48,212 bases of DNA from Azonexus sp. (GCA_030691385.1 JAUYEI010000055.1:1-48212), one strand, 5' to 3'; positions 18,718 to 27,564 are shown, counted from the first letter of the stretch. The notes: a model not told the origin generated them from the letters alone. Made by a program: numbers and translations.

Positions 18718-19944
18718 GTGGCCAACTTTGCCTACAAGGGACGGGATGGCGGCGGCAAGCTGATCGAAGGCGTGCTCGAAGGCGCAACGTCGGGCGGCGT
18801 GGCCGATGTCCTGCTCGGTCGCGGCATCACGCCGGTTTCGATCCAGGAAACCCGGGCCAAGGTAAAGAGCGCCGGCGATGGCGGCCTGGCCTTGTTCAAG
18901 CCCAAGGTCGAACACGTCGATATCCTGCTCTTCTCGCGGCAGATTCATACCTTGTTGAAGTCCGGTGTGCCGATCATGCGCGCCTTGAGCGGCCTGCAGG
19001 AGTCGGCGACCAACCCGGCGATGAAGGACGTCATTCGCGATGTGCGCGAAAGCCTGGAGGCCGGCCGCGAACTGTCGGTATCGCTGGCCCGCCATCCCGA
19101 AGTGTTCAACCCCTTTTACATCTCGATGGTGCGGGTCGGCGAAGCGACCGGCCTGCTCGACGAAATCTTCCTGCGCCTGTTCGATCACCTCGAATTCGAG
19201 CGCTTCATGCGCGAGCAGGTCAAGTCGGCGCTGCGTTACCCCATGTTTGTCGTGATGGCGATGGCAGCAGCCATCGTCGTCGTGAACATCTTCGTCATCC
19301 CGGCCTTTGCCAAGGTATTTCAGGGTTTCGGCGCTGAATTGCCGCTGATGACGCAAATTCTGCTCGGTTTCTCCAATTTCATGGTGAACTGGTGGCCGGC
19401 CATGCTCGTTGGCACCATTGCTGCCGTATTCGCTTTCCGGGCCTGGGTTGGCACGACGGCGGGGCGCATGCAGTGGGAGTCGCTGGTCCTCAAATTTCCC
19501 ATTGCCGGCAAGATCGTCCGCAAGGCGGCAATGGCCCGTTTCGCCCGCAGCTTCGCGCTCGGCATGCGTAGCGGCGTGCCGGTCATGCAGGCCCTGACCA
19601 ACTCGTCGCAAACCGTCGATAACAGCTACATCGCCACCAAGATCGAAGGCATGCGCGATACCGTCGAGCGCGGCGAAAGTGTCGTCCGTTCGGCCATCGC
19701 CTCGGGATTCTTCACGCCGGTCGTGCTCCAGATGATCTCGGTCGGCGAGGAATCCGGCGCACTCGACGACATGCTCGAAGAAATCGGCCAGATGTACCAG
19801 CGCGAAGTCGAATATGAATTGAAGACGCTCGGCCAGCAGGTAGAGCCGATCCTCATCGTTTGTCTTGGCGCGCTCGTGCTGATTCTGGCGCTCGGTATCT
19901 TCCTGCCGATGTGGGACCTCGGCAAGGTGGCGATCAAGAAGTAG
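18718..19944 (+). CDS. mshG: MSHA inner-membrane platform protein MshG
   Basis: The polytopic GspF/PilC-family protein on which MshE acts. 408 residues with two GspF domains (about 68-190 and 270-395) and three membrane helices (about 172-197, 213-240, 376-400). It begins at GTG 18718 (MANFAYKGRDGGG), the family's conserved start. FSRQIHTLLKSGVPIMRAL and the second-half ARSFALGMRSGVPVMQAL are the paired GspF signatures. Confidence 0.95.
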   Translation: MANFAYKGRDGGGKLIEGVLEGATSGGVADVLLGRGITPVSIQETRAKVKSAGDGGLALFKPKVEHVDILLFSRQIHTLLKSGVPIMRALSGLQESATNPAMKDVIRDVRESLEAGRELSVSLARHPEVFNPFYISMVRVGEATGLLDEIFLRLFDHLEFERFMREQVKSALRYPMFVVMAMAAAIVVVNIFVIPAFAKVFQGFGAELPLMTQILLGFSNFMVNWWPAMLVGTIAAVFAFRAWVGTTAGRMQWESLVLKFPIAGKIVRKAAMARFARSFALGMRSGVPVMQALTNSSQTVDNSYIATKIEGMRDTVERGESVVRSAIASGFFTPVVLQMISVGEESGALDDMLEEIGQMYQREVEYELKTLGQQVEPILIVCLGALVLILALGIFLPMWDLGKVAIKK

Positions 19945-19949
19945 GCAGC

Positions 19950-20378
19950 GTGCGGCGTTACTATGAATTCGCGGTTGTCGTTGTTCTGATCAGCATCCTG
20001 GCCTTGGTGCTGATGTACGCGTTAGGGCGCGCTCAGGATGCTATGGAAGAAGCCAGGGTGCAGAGCGAGGCGGCAGCGATACGCATTGGCCTGATCGAGG
20101 TGGTGGCGCATCGCGAAGTTTTTGGCGGGGAGTTGCCGAAAAGCGCCAATCCTGTCGACTGGGTTTCTGCCCGGCCGGCAAACTATGTCGGAGAACTGGA
20201 CAGTCGGCCGGCAAGCAAGTCGGTCTGGTATTTTGACCGCCAGGCCAGGGAGTTGGTTTACCTGTTCCGCGACGGGCACCGGGCCAGGTTTCGGATCAGT
20301 CGTGACGCAAGTGTCGATAGTGCAAGAGCAGTCGTCGCAGGGGTTGGCCTGTTGCGGCTTGAAGATAAGCAAGAATAA
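19950..20378 (+). CDS. mshF: MSHA biogenesis protein MshF
   Basis: A 142-residue bitopic protein: an N-terminal membrane helix (about 5-25, EFAVVVVLISILALVLMYALG) then a periplasmic domain with a predicted helix (AMEEARVQSEAAAIRIGLIEVVAHR) and a beta-rich end (SVWYFDRQARELVYLFR). The shape is prepilin-like but with no Gly|Phe cleavage site. It starts at GTG 19950, five bases after mshG. The name rests on its place between mshG and mshB and on fold; its exact role is not known. Confidence 0.8.
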   Translation: MRRYYEFAVVVVLISILALVLMYALGRAQDAMEEARVQSEAAAIRIGLIEVVAHREVFGGELPKSANPVDWVSARPANYVGELDSRPASKSVWYFDRQARELVYLFRDGHRARFRISRDASVDSARAVVAGVGLLRLEDKQE

Positions 20379-20398
20379 ACTTGAGGAGGAAGGCGGAT

Positions 20399-21004
20399 AT
20401 GTCTAAAGTAATAAAATTCTCAGTCGTTAAGGCAGATATGAACAAAGAATCCATTTCCGGCAAACGTGGCCAGTTCGGTTTTACGCTGATCGAGCTGATC
20501 GTTGTCATCGTCATTCTCGGGATTCTGGCTGCCGTCGCCTTGCCCCGGTTTGTCAATTTGCAGCGTGATGCGCGTATTGCCAAACTTCAGGCGGCGCGGG
20601 GCAGCGTTTTGGCTGCTTCGGCACTGGTTCACGCCACGGCGCTGGCCCGGGCCGGGGTTGCCGACGCGGCTCCCTGTCCCGGTGGCGGCGGTACGGCTAA
20701 TAACATTGTTTCAGGAGCAGGTACGGTGTGCACCGAGAGCGGAGTTGTCAACATGACTAACGCCTACCCGACAGTAACGGCCATCGGCACGGCCGGCATT
20801 CTGTCGATGGCTGGTCTGACCGGAATCTTCAACCCAACCGCTGCTCAGTTGCAAGTTGAAGGCTACACCTATGCCGATGCCGGTGCAGTTGCCACTTTTG
20901 GCATTGTCGGTGCGACGACTCCGGCAGGCTGTGTCTTTACCTACACCCAGGCGGCGGCCAATGCTGCCCCGATGGTTGGCACTCCGACCACGACCGGATG
21001 TTGA
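20399..21004 (+). CDS. mshB: MSHA pilin-like protein MshB
   Basis: A type IV prepilin of 201 residues. Cleavage is predicted at G27|F28 in QFG|FTLIELIVVIVILGILAAVALPRF, with Glu at mature position 5 and a 20-residue N-terminal helix. A C-terminal cysteine pair (GCVFTYTQ ... TTTGC) fits the pilin disulfide loop, and CPGGGG and VCTES give a second pair. ATG 20399 has a strong AGGAGGA eight bases upstream, giving a 27-residue leader; ATG 20438 (14-residue leader) is also possible and closer to usual length. It shares its first 30 mature residues almost exactly with MshA next door, so the two arose by duplication. Confidence 0.88.
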   Translation: MSKVIKFSVVKADMNKESISGKRGQFGFTLIELIVVIVILGILAAVALPRFVNLQRDARIAKLQAARGSVLAASALVHATALARAGVADAAPCPGGGGTANNIVSGAGTVCTESGVVNMTNAYPTVTAIGTAGILSMAGLTGIFNPTAAQLQVEGYTYADAGAVATFGIVGATTPAGCVFTYTQAAANAAPMVGTPTTTGC

Positions 21005-21026
21005 TTTTTAATTTTAGGAGTTGGTT

Positions 21027-21485
21027 ATGAAAACGATGCAAAAAGGTTTTACGCTCATCGAACTGATTGTCGTGATCGTCATTCTTGGTATTTTGGCCGC
21101 GACAGCCTTGCCGCGTTTCATCAACGTCGCGACCGATGCGCGTATTGCTGCAATGAACGGCATGGCTGGTGGCTTGCGTTCCGCTGTTGCGCTGGCGCAA
21201 TCGCGCTATGTTGCCACGGGCAATCCTGCTGCAACGACCATCAATATGGGCCTGACGGGGGCAGTTCAGGCGGTTGATGTGGCGGCTGGAACCGGTATCC
21301 CGGTAGCAACTGCTGCCGGCATTCAGGCGGCAATGCAGGCGACCGATGGTTTCGCTTTAGCGTGTACGGGTGTTATTTGCACCATCACGCAAACGGGTGG
21401 CCCCGTAGCTTGTGCCCTGACTTATACCGGCGCGACTGGTGTGGTAAATACTGCGGCAGTAATTGCTGCCAATTGCGGCGGCTGA
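21027..21485 (+). CDS. mshA: MSHA major pilin MshA
   Basis: The probable main subunit of the pilus, 152 residues. The short leader MKTMQKG is cut before FTLIELIVVIVILGILAATALPRF; Glu is at mature position 5. Four cysteines (ACTGVIC, VAC, NCGG) allow disulfide loops at the C-terminal side. The ATG has AGGAG six bases upstream, the best ribosome site in this cluster, as expected for a protein made in large amounts. A terminator at 21595-21617 separates it from mshC. Confidence 0.93.
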   Translation: MKTMQKGFTLIELIVVIVILGILAATALPRFINVATDARIAAMNGMAGGLRSAVALAQSRYVATGNPAATTINMGLTGAVQAVDVAAGTGIPVATAAGIQAAMQATDGFALACTGVICTITQTGGPVACALTYTGATGVVNTAAVIAANCGG

Positions 21486-21594
21486 GAATGAAAAACATCC
21501 CCTTGTTTGTCAGGGGGAAATTGATAGAAGCTGGCTTGGTCATTTCGACTACGTGAATACGAAATTCTCCTGCGCTACGCTGAGCCAGCCCAAG

Positions 21595-21617
21595 AACCCG
21601 CCGCGAGGCGGGTTTTT
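21595..21617 (+). terminator. Intrinsic terminator between mshA and mshC
   Basis: AACCCGCC (21595-21602) and GGCGGGTT (21607-21614) form a perfect 8-bp stem with a GCGA loop and a run of five T. It lies 109 bases after the mshA stop and just before the mshC start, so it would lower expression of minor prepilins relative to MshA. Confidence 0.85.
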
Positions 21618-22083
21618 GCCATTGCGCACTGATTTGCGTGGTTTCACGATGGTCGAGCTGGTGGTAACGATCATGGTCATCGGCATTCTGGCCGTGAATA
21701 TTCTTCCCCGGTGGAGCGGGAGTTCCGGTTTCGACGAGCGTGGTTTTCGCGATCGCGTCGTGGCCGGTTTGCGCTACGCCCAAAAATCCGCCATCGCCAG
21801 CCGGCGGACGGTTTGCGCCAGTTTTTCCTCGCCACCGGCAAGTGTCACGTTTCGCCTGGCGGCCTTTGGTGCCGTGAATTGCGCCGTCAGCATTCCACTG
21901 GTCGGGCCGGAAAACACGCCGCTGGTGGTGACGGCAACTGGCGGGGTCAATTTTGCCGCCCTGCCGGCCGATGTGATTTTTGATGCGGCCGGGCGACCCG
22001 CTGCGGCTGCGTCGATCAATGTCTCCGGGCTTGCTGCCGCGCTGGTGATCACCGTTGAGGCGGAAACGGGTTATGTCCATTAG
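21616..22083 (+). CDS. mshC: MSHA minor prepilin MshC
   Basis: A GspH-like minor prepilin of about 155 residues: leader MPLRTDLRG, then FTMVELVVTIMVIGILAVNILPRW with Glu at mature position 5, and a beta-rich C-terminal part (VTFRLAAFGAVNC ... DVIFDAAGRP), typical of GspH/FimT. The start is not certain. The frame is open to 21553 (GTG), but that part would translate the terminator stem (NPPRGGF), so I prefer TTG 21616 or TTG 21622. The 3' end overlaps mshD by 11 bases. Confidence 0.82.
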   Translation: MPLRTDLRGFTMVELVVTIMVIGILAVNILPRWSGSSGFDERGFRDRVVAGLRYAQKSAIASRRTVCASFSSPPASVTFRLAAFGAVNCAVSIPLVGPENTPLVVTATGGVNFAALPADVIFDAAGRPAAAASINVSGLAAALVITVEAETGYVH

Positions 22084-22621
22084 GCGAATCGCGCAACGCG
22101 GCATCACGCTGATCGAGCAGATTGTCTTCATCGTCATCGTCAGCGTCGGTGTGATGGGCCTGGTGTCGGTGATGAACCCGGCGATCCGGGCCAGCGCCGA
22201 TCCGATGCTGACCAAGCAACTGGTCGCCATTGCCGAATCCCTGCTCAACGAAGTCCTGCACCAGCCGTTCACCTGGTGCGATCCCGATGATGTGGCGGCG
22301 TCTACGGCGCAGTCCTACGCCGATTGCGCCAATCCGCAGAACGTCTTGGGGCCGACGCTCGGAGAGACGCGCTATGCGCTTGGCTCTGACCCGGCTTTCG
22401 ACAACGTGGCGGACTATGCCGGCCCCATGCCCACTATCGACGATCCTTCCGGCAGCAATGCCATGGCCGGCTATACGGCCAACATCGTCATCGCCCGCGT
22501 CGGCAATGCCATGGGCCTGGCCGACGATACGGCGGCGCTCAGCGTCACGGTGACGGTTAACCCTGGCGCCGAAAACTTTACCCTGACCGGCATTCGTTTC
22601 CGCTATGCGCCGCGCATTTGA
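22073..22621 (+). CDS. mshD: MSHA minor prepilin MshD
   Basis: A 182-residue minor prepilin. The leader MSIRRIAQRG is cut before ITLIEQIVFIVIVSVGVMGLVSV; Glu is at mature position 5. A conserved QPFTWCDPDD motif follows the helix, seen in MshD/PilV-like proteins, and a second Cys sits in DCANPQN. It overlaps mshC by 11 bases and mshO by 17. Confidence 0.88.
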   Translation: MSIRRIAQRGITLIEQIVFIVIVSVGVMGLVSVMNPAIRASADPMLTKQLVAIAESLLNEVLHQPFTWCDPDDVAASTAQSYADCANPQNVLGPTLGETRYALGSDPAFDNVADYAGPMPTIDDPSGSNAMAGYTANIVIARVGNAMGLADDTAALSVTVTVNPGAENFTLTGIRFRYAPRI

Positions 22622-23429
22622 TTTTCGGCCGTTTTTTCCGGTTGACCGTGGATTCACCCTGGTCGAGATGATCATTTCGATTGTCATCACCGGCATTATC
22701 GTATCGATGGTGGCGATGTTCGGGCGCGGGCAGGTCGAGGCCTACCTCGATGCCGGCAACCGTGCCGAATTGTCCGATGCGGCCGATACCACGCTGCGCC
22801 GGATCGCCCGTGAATTGCAGGCAGCGCTGCCCAACAGTGTCCGGCTGTCAGGCAATTTCCTCGAATTCGTGCCGATTCACGATGCCGGCCGTTACCGGGC
22901 GGAACTCAATGCCACCGGTGGTGGCGACACGCTCAATTTCAGCAGCAACACCGACAATACTTTCGATGTGCTCGGGCCGTCAGTGACCATTCCCGCCGGG
23001 GACCAGCTAGTCGTTTTCAATCTTGGGCAACCCGGGTCGGACGTTTATGAAGGCACCAGCCGGCGGGCCGTGACGCCCGGTGTTGGCCTGAGCAACATTA
23101 CCTTCGCCCCGGCCGGCACGCAGTTTCCGCTGGCCTCGCCGCAACACCGCTTCCAGATTGTCGGCGCGCCGGTGATCTACGAATGCAGCGTGGCGACGGG
23201 GCAATTGATCCGGCGCTCGGGTTTCGCCTACGGTCACGCCTGGCCGCCGGTCCCTGCTGCGCTCGGCGGCATCGCGGCGGTCATGGCCGACAACGTGGCG
23301 GCCTGCGCCTTCAACTATGTGCCGGCCATCCTGCAACGCAACGGGCTGGTCGTCCTGCGCCTGACGCTGACGCTCAACGGGGAGTCGGTCCAGCTACTGC
23401 ATCAGGTCGATGTACTGAACACGCCATGA
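22605..23429 (+). CDS. mshO: MSHA minor prepilin MshO, leader encoded by a dispersed repeat
   Basis: A PilW-like minor prepilin of 274 residues. Cleavage is predicted at G16|F17 before FTLVEMIISIVITGIIVSMV, with Glu at mature position 5. The leader (residues 5-15, FDFRPFFPVDR) is read straight from repeat copy C; there is no other in-frame ATG, GTG or TTG between 22605 and the cleavage site, so the repeat must be translated. The mature part is beta-rich with a Cys pair (YECSV, VAACAF). It overlaps mshP by four bases (ATGA). Confidence 0.88.
   Translation: MRRAFDFRPFFPVDRGFTLVEMIISIVITGIIVSMVAMFGRGQVEAYLDAGNRAELSDAADTTLRRIARELQAALPNSVRLSGNFLEFVPIHDAGRYRAELNATGGGDTLNFSSNTDNTFDVLGPSVTIPAGDQLVVFNLGQPGSDVYEGTSRRAVTPGVGLSNITFAPAGTQFPLASPQHRFQIVGAPVIYECSVATGQLIRRSGFAYGHAWPPVPAALGGIAAVMADNVAACAFNYVPAILQRNGLVVLRLTLTLNGESVQLLHQVDVLNTP
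22613..22655 (+). repeat. Dispersed 40-bp repeat, copy C (inside mshO)
   Basis: The exact core TTTCCGGTTGACCGT is at 22635-22649, preceded by ATTTGATTTTCGGCCG. It spans the mshD stop and the part of mshO that encodes the prepilin leader. Confidence 0.88.
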
Positions 23430-23917
23430 TTTCAAATTTGCCCGTTTTTTCCGGTCGACCGTCGGAATCCGGAATTTCGCCGAGAGGGCGCCAGCGTGGC
23501 GTTTCCATCGTCACCGGCGTCTTTCTGCTGCTGCTCATGGCGGTCCTGGCTGCGGTGATCGCCAACGTCGTGTCGACCGCACACGTCAACATGGCCGCCG
23601 ACATCGGCGGTGCGCGGGCCTATCAGGCGGCGCGGGCCGGCGCCGAGTGGGGCATGTACCAGCTCGACCCGAATGCCCAGGGCGCCGGGCTGCCGAACTG
23701 TGTCAACGGCACGCCGGCCATCCTGGGGCATGCGGTGACGGTGACTTGCCAGAGCTGGGATACCACCGAAGGTACTCGCCAGCTTCGCTTTTACCGAATT
23801 GTTTCGCAGGCGATTGCGGCCGGCGTCAGGGCGCCGGGAATCGAGCGTCAGGTCGAGGTGACGGTGGAGAAGTGCCGGGATCCGGCCATTGTGCCGGCGG
23901 CACCTTTCGATTGCTAG
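23426..23917 (+). CDS. mshP: MSHA biogenesis protein MshP
   Basis: A PilX-like protein of 163 residues with leader (1-25), a cleavage site RQRG|VSIV, a membrane helix (about 28-49, TGVFLLLLMAVLAAVIANVV) and a periplasmic part that has two cysteine pairs. It lacks Glu at mature position 5, as PilX/GspK-like and MshP proteins often do. ATG 23426 overlaps the mshO stop; the leader runs through repeat copy D (residues 2-14). It is longer than most prepilin leaders, apparently because of that insertion. Confidence 0.87.
   Translation: MISNLPVFSGRPSESGISPRGRQRGVSIVTGVFLLLLMAVLAAVIANVVSTAHVNMAADIGGARAYQAARAGAEWGMYQLDPNAQGAGLPNCVNGTPAILGHAVTVTCQSWDTTEGTRQLRFYRIVSQAIAAGVRAPGIERQVEVTVEKCRDPAIVPAAPFDC
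23428..23470 (+). repeat. Dispersed 40-bp repeat, copy D (inside mshP)
   Basis: The core at 23449-23463 has one change (GGTC for GGTT), flanked by ATTTCAAATTTGCCCG and CGGAATCC. It begins in the mshO stop and encodes the first part of the MshP leader. Confidence 0.85.
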
Positions 23918-23928
23918 GGAGTACGGGG

Positions 23929-26900
23929 ATGGATAAGCGATTTGGATCGAATGGCTGGATGAAACTGTGGGCCGCCTTGCTGCTCCTCTCCTTCAGCCTG
24001 CTTGGCTGGGCGCAGACCTACTCCTACCGCTCCGACACTTTCAGTTACGACACGCCGTCGGCCTCGGCGACGACGGTTGCCTGGCACACCACCAATGCCT
24101 CGGCCTGTTCCAGCTATCCGAATGGAGACGACGATTATGCTGACGCCAATATCGCCAGCGCCACGTCGCCTGCCAATGATTTCACCTTTACTTTCGCTGG
24201 CGTGGCCTACACCTCGCTGCGCATTTACTCCAACGGGATGCTGACTTTCGGAACGGACAATTCCGGCCTGTGGCGCATCTTCGGCAACTCGACCTTGCCG
24301 GCTCCCGCGGTGGGGGCCTACTCCGGCAGTTGCCCGGGCGGCACGCCTGCCCGGGTCATCATCCCGTACTGGACCGACATCGTGGCCGGGACGGCAAACA
24401 GCACCAGTGGCGCCTCGATCAAATACGAATTGCTGGGGACAAAACCCAACCGGCGTTTCGTCATTTCATGGGTCAATGTGAAGCTCTACAACACGAGCAC
24501 GCGCTACAACTTCCAGGTCATTCTGTACGAAACGCCGACCGCCGGCGGCAACAGCAACTTCAAGTTCCAATACACCAGCGGCAGTTCGACCGGCGCGGCA
24601 GCCACTGTCGGCGTGCAGGTCAGTTCGACTGACTACACCCAGTATTCATACAACCAGGCCTACATCGACCCGACGGTCGGGACGGCCATTCTCTGGTATC
24701 CGTCATCCCAATTTACCGGCAAGCAGGCCGAGTATCGTTTCGACCAAGGCTTGTGGAATGGAACGGCGGGCGAAGTCATAGACACGGCTACCGGCACCTA
24801 CAACGCCGTGCGGACAGGAAGTGCAGTCAGCTCCCCGACCGGCAAGGTATGCCGGGGCGGGAGTTTTCCGTCGAATACCTCCAACGCGACGATCAGTGCC
24901 GTGGCAACGCCCATTGCCCCAACATCGCAGGGTGCGATCGACTTCTGGTACCAGTCGAATGTCAGATGGAATGCCTCCGGCTCCGATGCCATGCTGTTCG
25001 ACGCCACCACGGCTGCTGCGCGGCCGTTCTATCTCATGAAGACGGCAAGCGGCACGCTCAGGTTCGTCGTGACGGATTCTGCCGGAACCGTAAGAATCCT
25101 GACCTCGACGGCGCAGTCTTTCAATGCGGCGACCTGGCAACACGTGGGGGTCACGTGGAGCATCAATCCCGGCTCGAATCAGACAGTCCTGAAAATTTTC
25201 CTGAATGGTGTCGAGGCAACTTCAACGCGCTATACATCGGCAGCCGGCGCCATCACGGCACTATCGTCGGTTTACATCGGCGATAACCGGACCTCTGGGA
25301 TTACCCCTTCCGGCGGGACCGGCAATAGCGCCAACGGCTACATCGACGAGGTCAATTTCTACAACAAGGAAATCAACGCCACGCAAGCGATGAATGACAT
25401 GAATGCGACGCGGGTGAGCTGTACATCCATCGACCATTTCCGCATCGTGCATGCGGGCAGTGTGGTCAGTTGTGATACCGCCAGCGTGACCATCGAAGCG
25501 CACGATGCGAGTCACAACCAGATATCGCTGTCCGGGACGACGATCAACCTGACGACGAGTACCAACCACGGCAATTGGTCGCTGCTTACCGGCAACGGCG
25601 CAGTAAGCAATGCGGGGAGCGGCGCGGCCAGCTATACCTTCAGTAATGAAGCGGTCGTCGTGCTCGGCCTGAGTAACAGCTATGCCGAATCAACCAACAT
25701 CAATGTGGCGGCCGGTACCTATACAGAGCATTCCGGCACGGCGGCCAGTTGCGTGGCGGAAGACTACACTTTCGGGACGACCTGTGACGCGAACCTTGTC
25801 TTTACCCAAGCCGGGTTCCGCTTTGTCGACTCGGCCGGAAATTTTGTAAGCAATCAGGTGGCCGGGACCAGTTCCGGCACCTATTATCTGCAAGCGGTCC
25901 GCAATACCTGTACGGCGGCGGGGGCCTGTACCGGCGTCTGTTCCTCGGTATTCCCGGCGGGAAGCGCGGTGGATATCGGGCTGGCTTATGAGTGCAGTGA
26001 TCCAACGAGCTGTCAAAGCGGGCAGACGCTGACTTTCGCGCCGGGAGCCGGTGCAGGCTCGGCGGGTGGCATTGCCGGCAACGCCGGGGGGGCAGTGTCG
26101 TCTTCCGCCGGCACTTATACGACCAGATCGCTGACTTTCAACGCGACGAGCCCCAACCCGCTGCCGGCAGTGCCGTTCACTTTCAATTACACGGATGTCG
26201 GCAGGATTCGCCTGTGGGCGCGTTACCCGGCCACCTCGACCAGCCCCACTGTGGCTGGTTCGTCATCGTTGTTTGTCGTTAAACCCTACAGTCTGCTACT
26301 GACCGATATCAAGCAAACGGCGTCGCCGTTTACGGCGAACCCGGCTGCGGCGACGGCGGCCGGAAGTCGATTCGTCCGAGCTGGCGAAAATTTTTCGGCT
26401 ACGGTTACTGCGGTCAACGCCTCCTGTGCGGCCAATTTGAGCAGCTATACCCTGCTGGCTAGCCTTCCGGTCGCATGCCGAACACCAAACTTTGGCCAGG
26501 AGACCGCGCCGGAAACCGTTTCTATCAGCAGTGCACTGGTTGCCGGGCTTGGCCTGACCAATAACCCGGGGATTACCAATCCATCGGCCTTCGGTGCATT
26601 TTCCGCCGGCTCGGCCACAGGGACTGCCTTTACCTGGGACGACGTCGGAATCATCACGCTGACCCCCGCTCTCAGCGATGGCGACTACCTTGGCAGCGGT
26701 GTTGTGGGAGCAACGGTCAGCGGCAATGTCGGGCGTTTTTATGCCGATCATTTCAATGTGGCCGTGGCAACCCAATGCGCAGGCTTTGTCTATGGCGGTC
26801 AGGCGGGACCACCTGCCGTGCCTGGCCAGCCTTTCTCGGTGACAGCGACGGCCCTCAATGCGAAGGGGGCGTCGACACCGAATTACAATTCGACCAGCGG

Positions 26901-27564
26901 CTTCGCAAAAAGTGTCAACTTGTCGCTGGCTAGCGGTGGCGGCTCAGGCAGCTTGTATGTTGATGCCGTCGCCGGGGGAAATGGCGCCATTCCCGCCAGC
27001 AAGTTTTTGGCCGGGGTCGGGACGGTGGCGTTCACCGACGTGGCCGGCCGGATTTCCTATGTTTTCAGCGCATTTCCGACGCCAAGCACGGCGATTGCCG
27101 TTCATGCCGAAGATGCCGATTCAGCGTCCGGCACCGCGCTGATGGCCGGGGCCAACGGTACGGCTACGCTTCGCGCCGGGCGCCTGTCCCTGACCAACGC
27201 CTATGGCAGCGAACTGCTGCCGCTCAATGTCCCGGTGAAAGTTCAGCAATGGACGGCGAGCGGATGGACGCCCCATGTGGCTGATACCTGTACGGCGCTG
27301 ACCGTTCCAAGCAACGGAAACACGGGTCTGACCAATACCCTGCGCGCGATGACGACGGCAACGCTGTTGTCGCCTGTCGCGGCCGGCGATTCGCGTTTTC
27401 GTCTGTCGGCGCCGGGGGCTGGAAATGTCGGCCTCGTCGATATCTCGGGGAGTATCGTGCGCGGCGGCAATACCTGGCTGACCCTCTCGGCACCCACGGC
27501 GCGCGCCTGTTTTGGTTCCTGTGGTCCGCGTTCGCCGGTCATCTATTTTCGCGAACGGTATTGA
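23929..27564 (+). CDS. mshQ: Large secreted MSHA protein MshQ (LamG and DUF6701-type)
   Basis: A 1211-residue exported protein and the likely tip or adhesive part of the pilus. A signal peptide (1-29, WAALLLLSFSLLGWAQ) is followed by a beta-rich N-terminal domain (about 50-250, with LRIYSNGMLTFG), a LamG/ConA-like domain (about 267-490: GAIDFWYQSN, WQHVGVTWSI, IDEVNFYNKEI), an Ig-like stretch (about 500-600) and a long C-terminal part of the MshQ/DUF6701 type (about 680-1211). Paired cysteines are common throughout. ATG 23929 follows a GGGAG site 11 bases after mshP. Ligand and processing cannot be told from sequence. Confidence 0.88.
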   Translation: MDKRFGSNGWMKLWAALLLLSFSLLGWAQTYSYRSDTFSYDTPSASATTVAWHTTNASACSSYPNGDDDYADANIASATSPANDFTFTFAGVAYTSLRIYSNGMLTFGTDNSGLWRIFGNSTLPAPAVGAYSGSCPGGTPARVIIPYWTDIVAGTANSTSGASIKYELLGTKPNRRFVISWVNVKLYNTSTRYNFQVILYETPTAGGNSNFKFQYTSGSSTGAAATVGVQVSSTDYTQYSYNQAYIDPTVGTAILWYPSSQFTGKQAEYRFDQGLWNGTAGEVIDTATGTYNAVRTGSAVSSPTGKVCRGGSFPSNTSNATISAVATPIAPTSQGAIDFWYQSNVRWNASGSDAMLFDATTAAARPFYLMKTASGTLRFVVTDSAGTVRILTSTAQSFNAATWQHVGVTWSINPGSNQTVLKIFLNGVEATSTRYTSAAGAITALSSVYIGDNRTSGITPSGGTGNSANGYIDEVNFYNKEINATQAMNDMNATRVSCTSIDHFRIVHAGSVVSCDTASVTIEAHDASHNQISLSGTTINLTTSTNHGNWSLLTGNGAVSNAGSGAASYTFSNEAVVVLGLSNSYAESTNINVAAGTYTEHSGTAASCVAEDYTFGTTCDANLVFTQAGFRFVDSAGNFVSNQVAGTSSGTYYLQAVRNTCTAAGACTGVCSSVFPAGSAVDIGLAYECSDPTSCQSGQTLTFAPGAGAGSAGGIAGNAGGAVSSSAGTYTTRSLTFNATSPNPLPAVPFTFNYTDVGRIRLWARYPATSTSPTVAGSSSLFVVKPYSLLLTDIKQTASPFTANPAAATAAGSRFVRAGENFSATVTAVNASCAANLSSYTLLASLPVACRTPNFGQETAPETVSISSALVAGLGLTNNPGITNPSAFGAFSAGSATGTAFTWDDVGIITLTPALSDGDYLGSGVVGATVSGNVGRFYADHFNVAVATQCAGFVYGGQAGPPAVPGQPFSVTATALNAKGASTPNYNSTSGFAKSVNLSLASGGGSGSLYVDAVAGGNGAIPASKFLAGVGTVAFTDVAGRISYVFSAFPTPSTAIAVHAEDADSASGTALMAGANGTATLRAGRLSLTNAYGSELLPLNVPVKVQQWTASGWTPHVADTCTALTVPSNGNTGLTNTLRAMTTATLLSPVAAGDSRFRLSAPGAGNVGLVDISGSIVRGGNTWLTLSAPTARACFGSCGPRSPVIYFRERY

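Noticed and set aside
17695..19611. 638-codon ORF on the minus strand
   Set aside because: It is fully antisense to mshE and mshG, His/Arg/Gln-rich as expected of a shadow of GC-rich codons, with no domain.
21553..21615. Longer mshC from GTG 21553
   Set aside because: It would translate the terminator stem as NPPRGGF and give a leader of 30 residues without a ribosome site.
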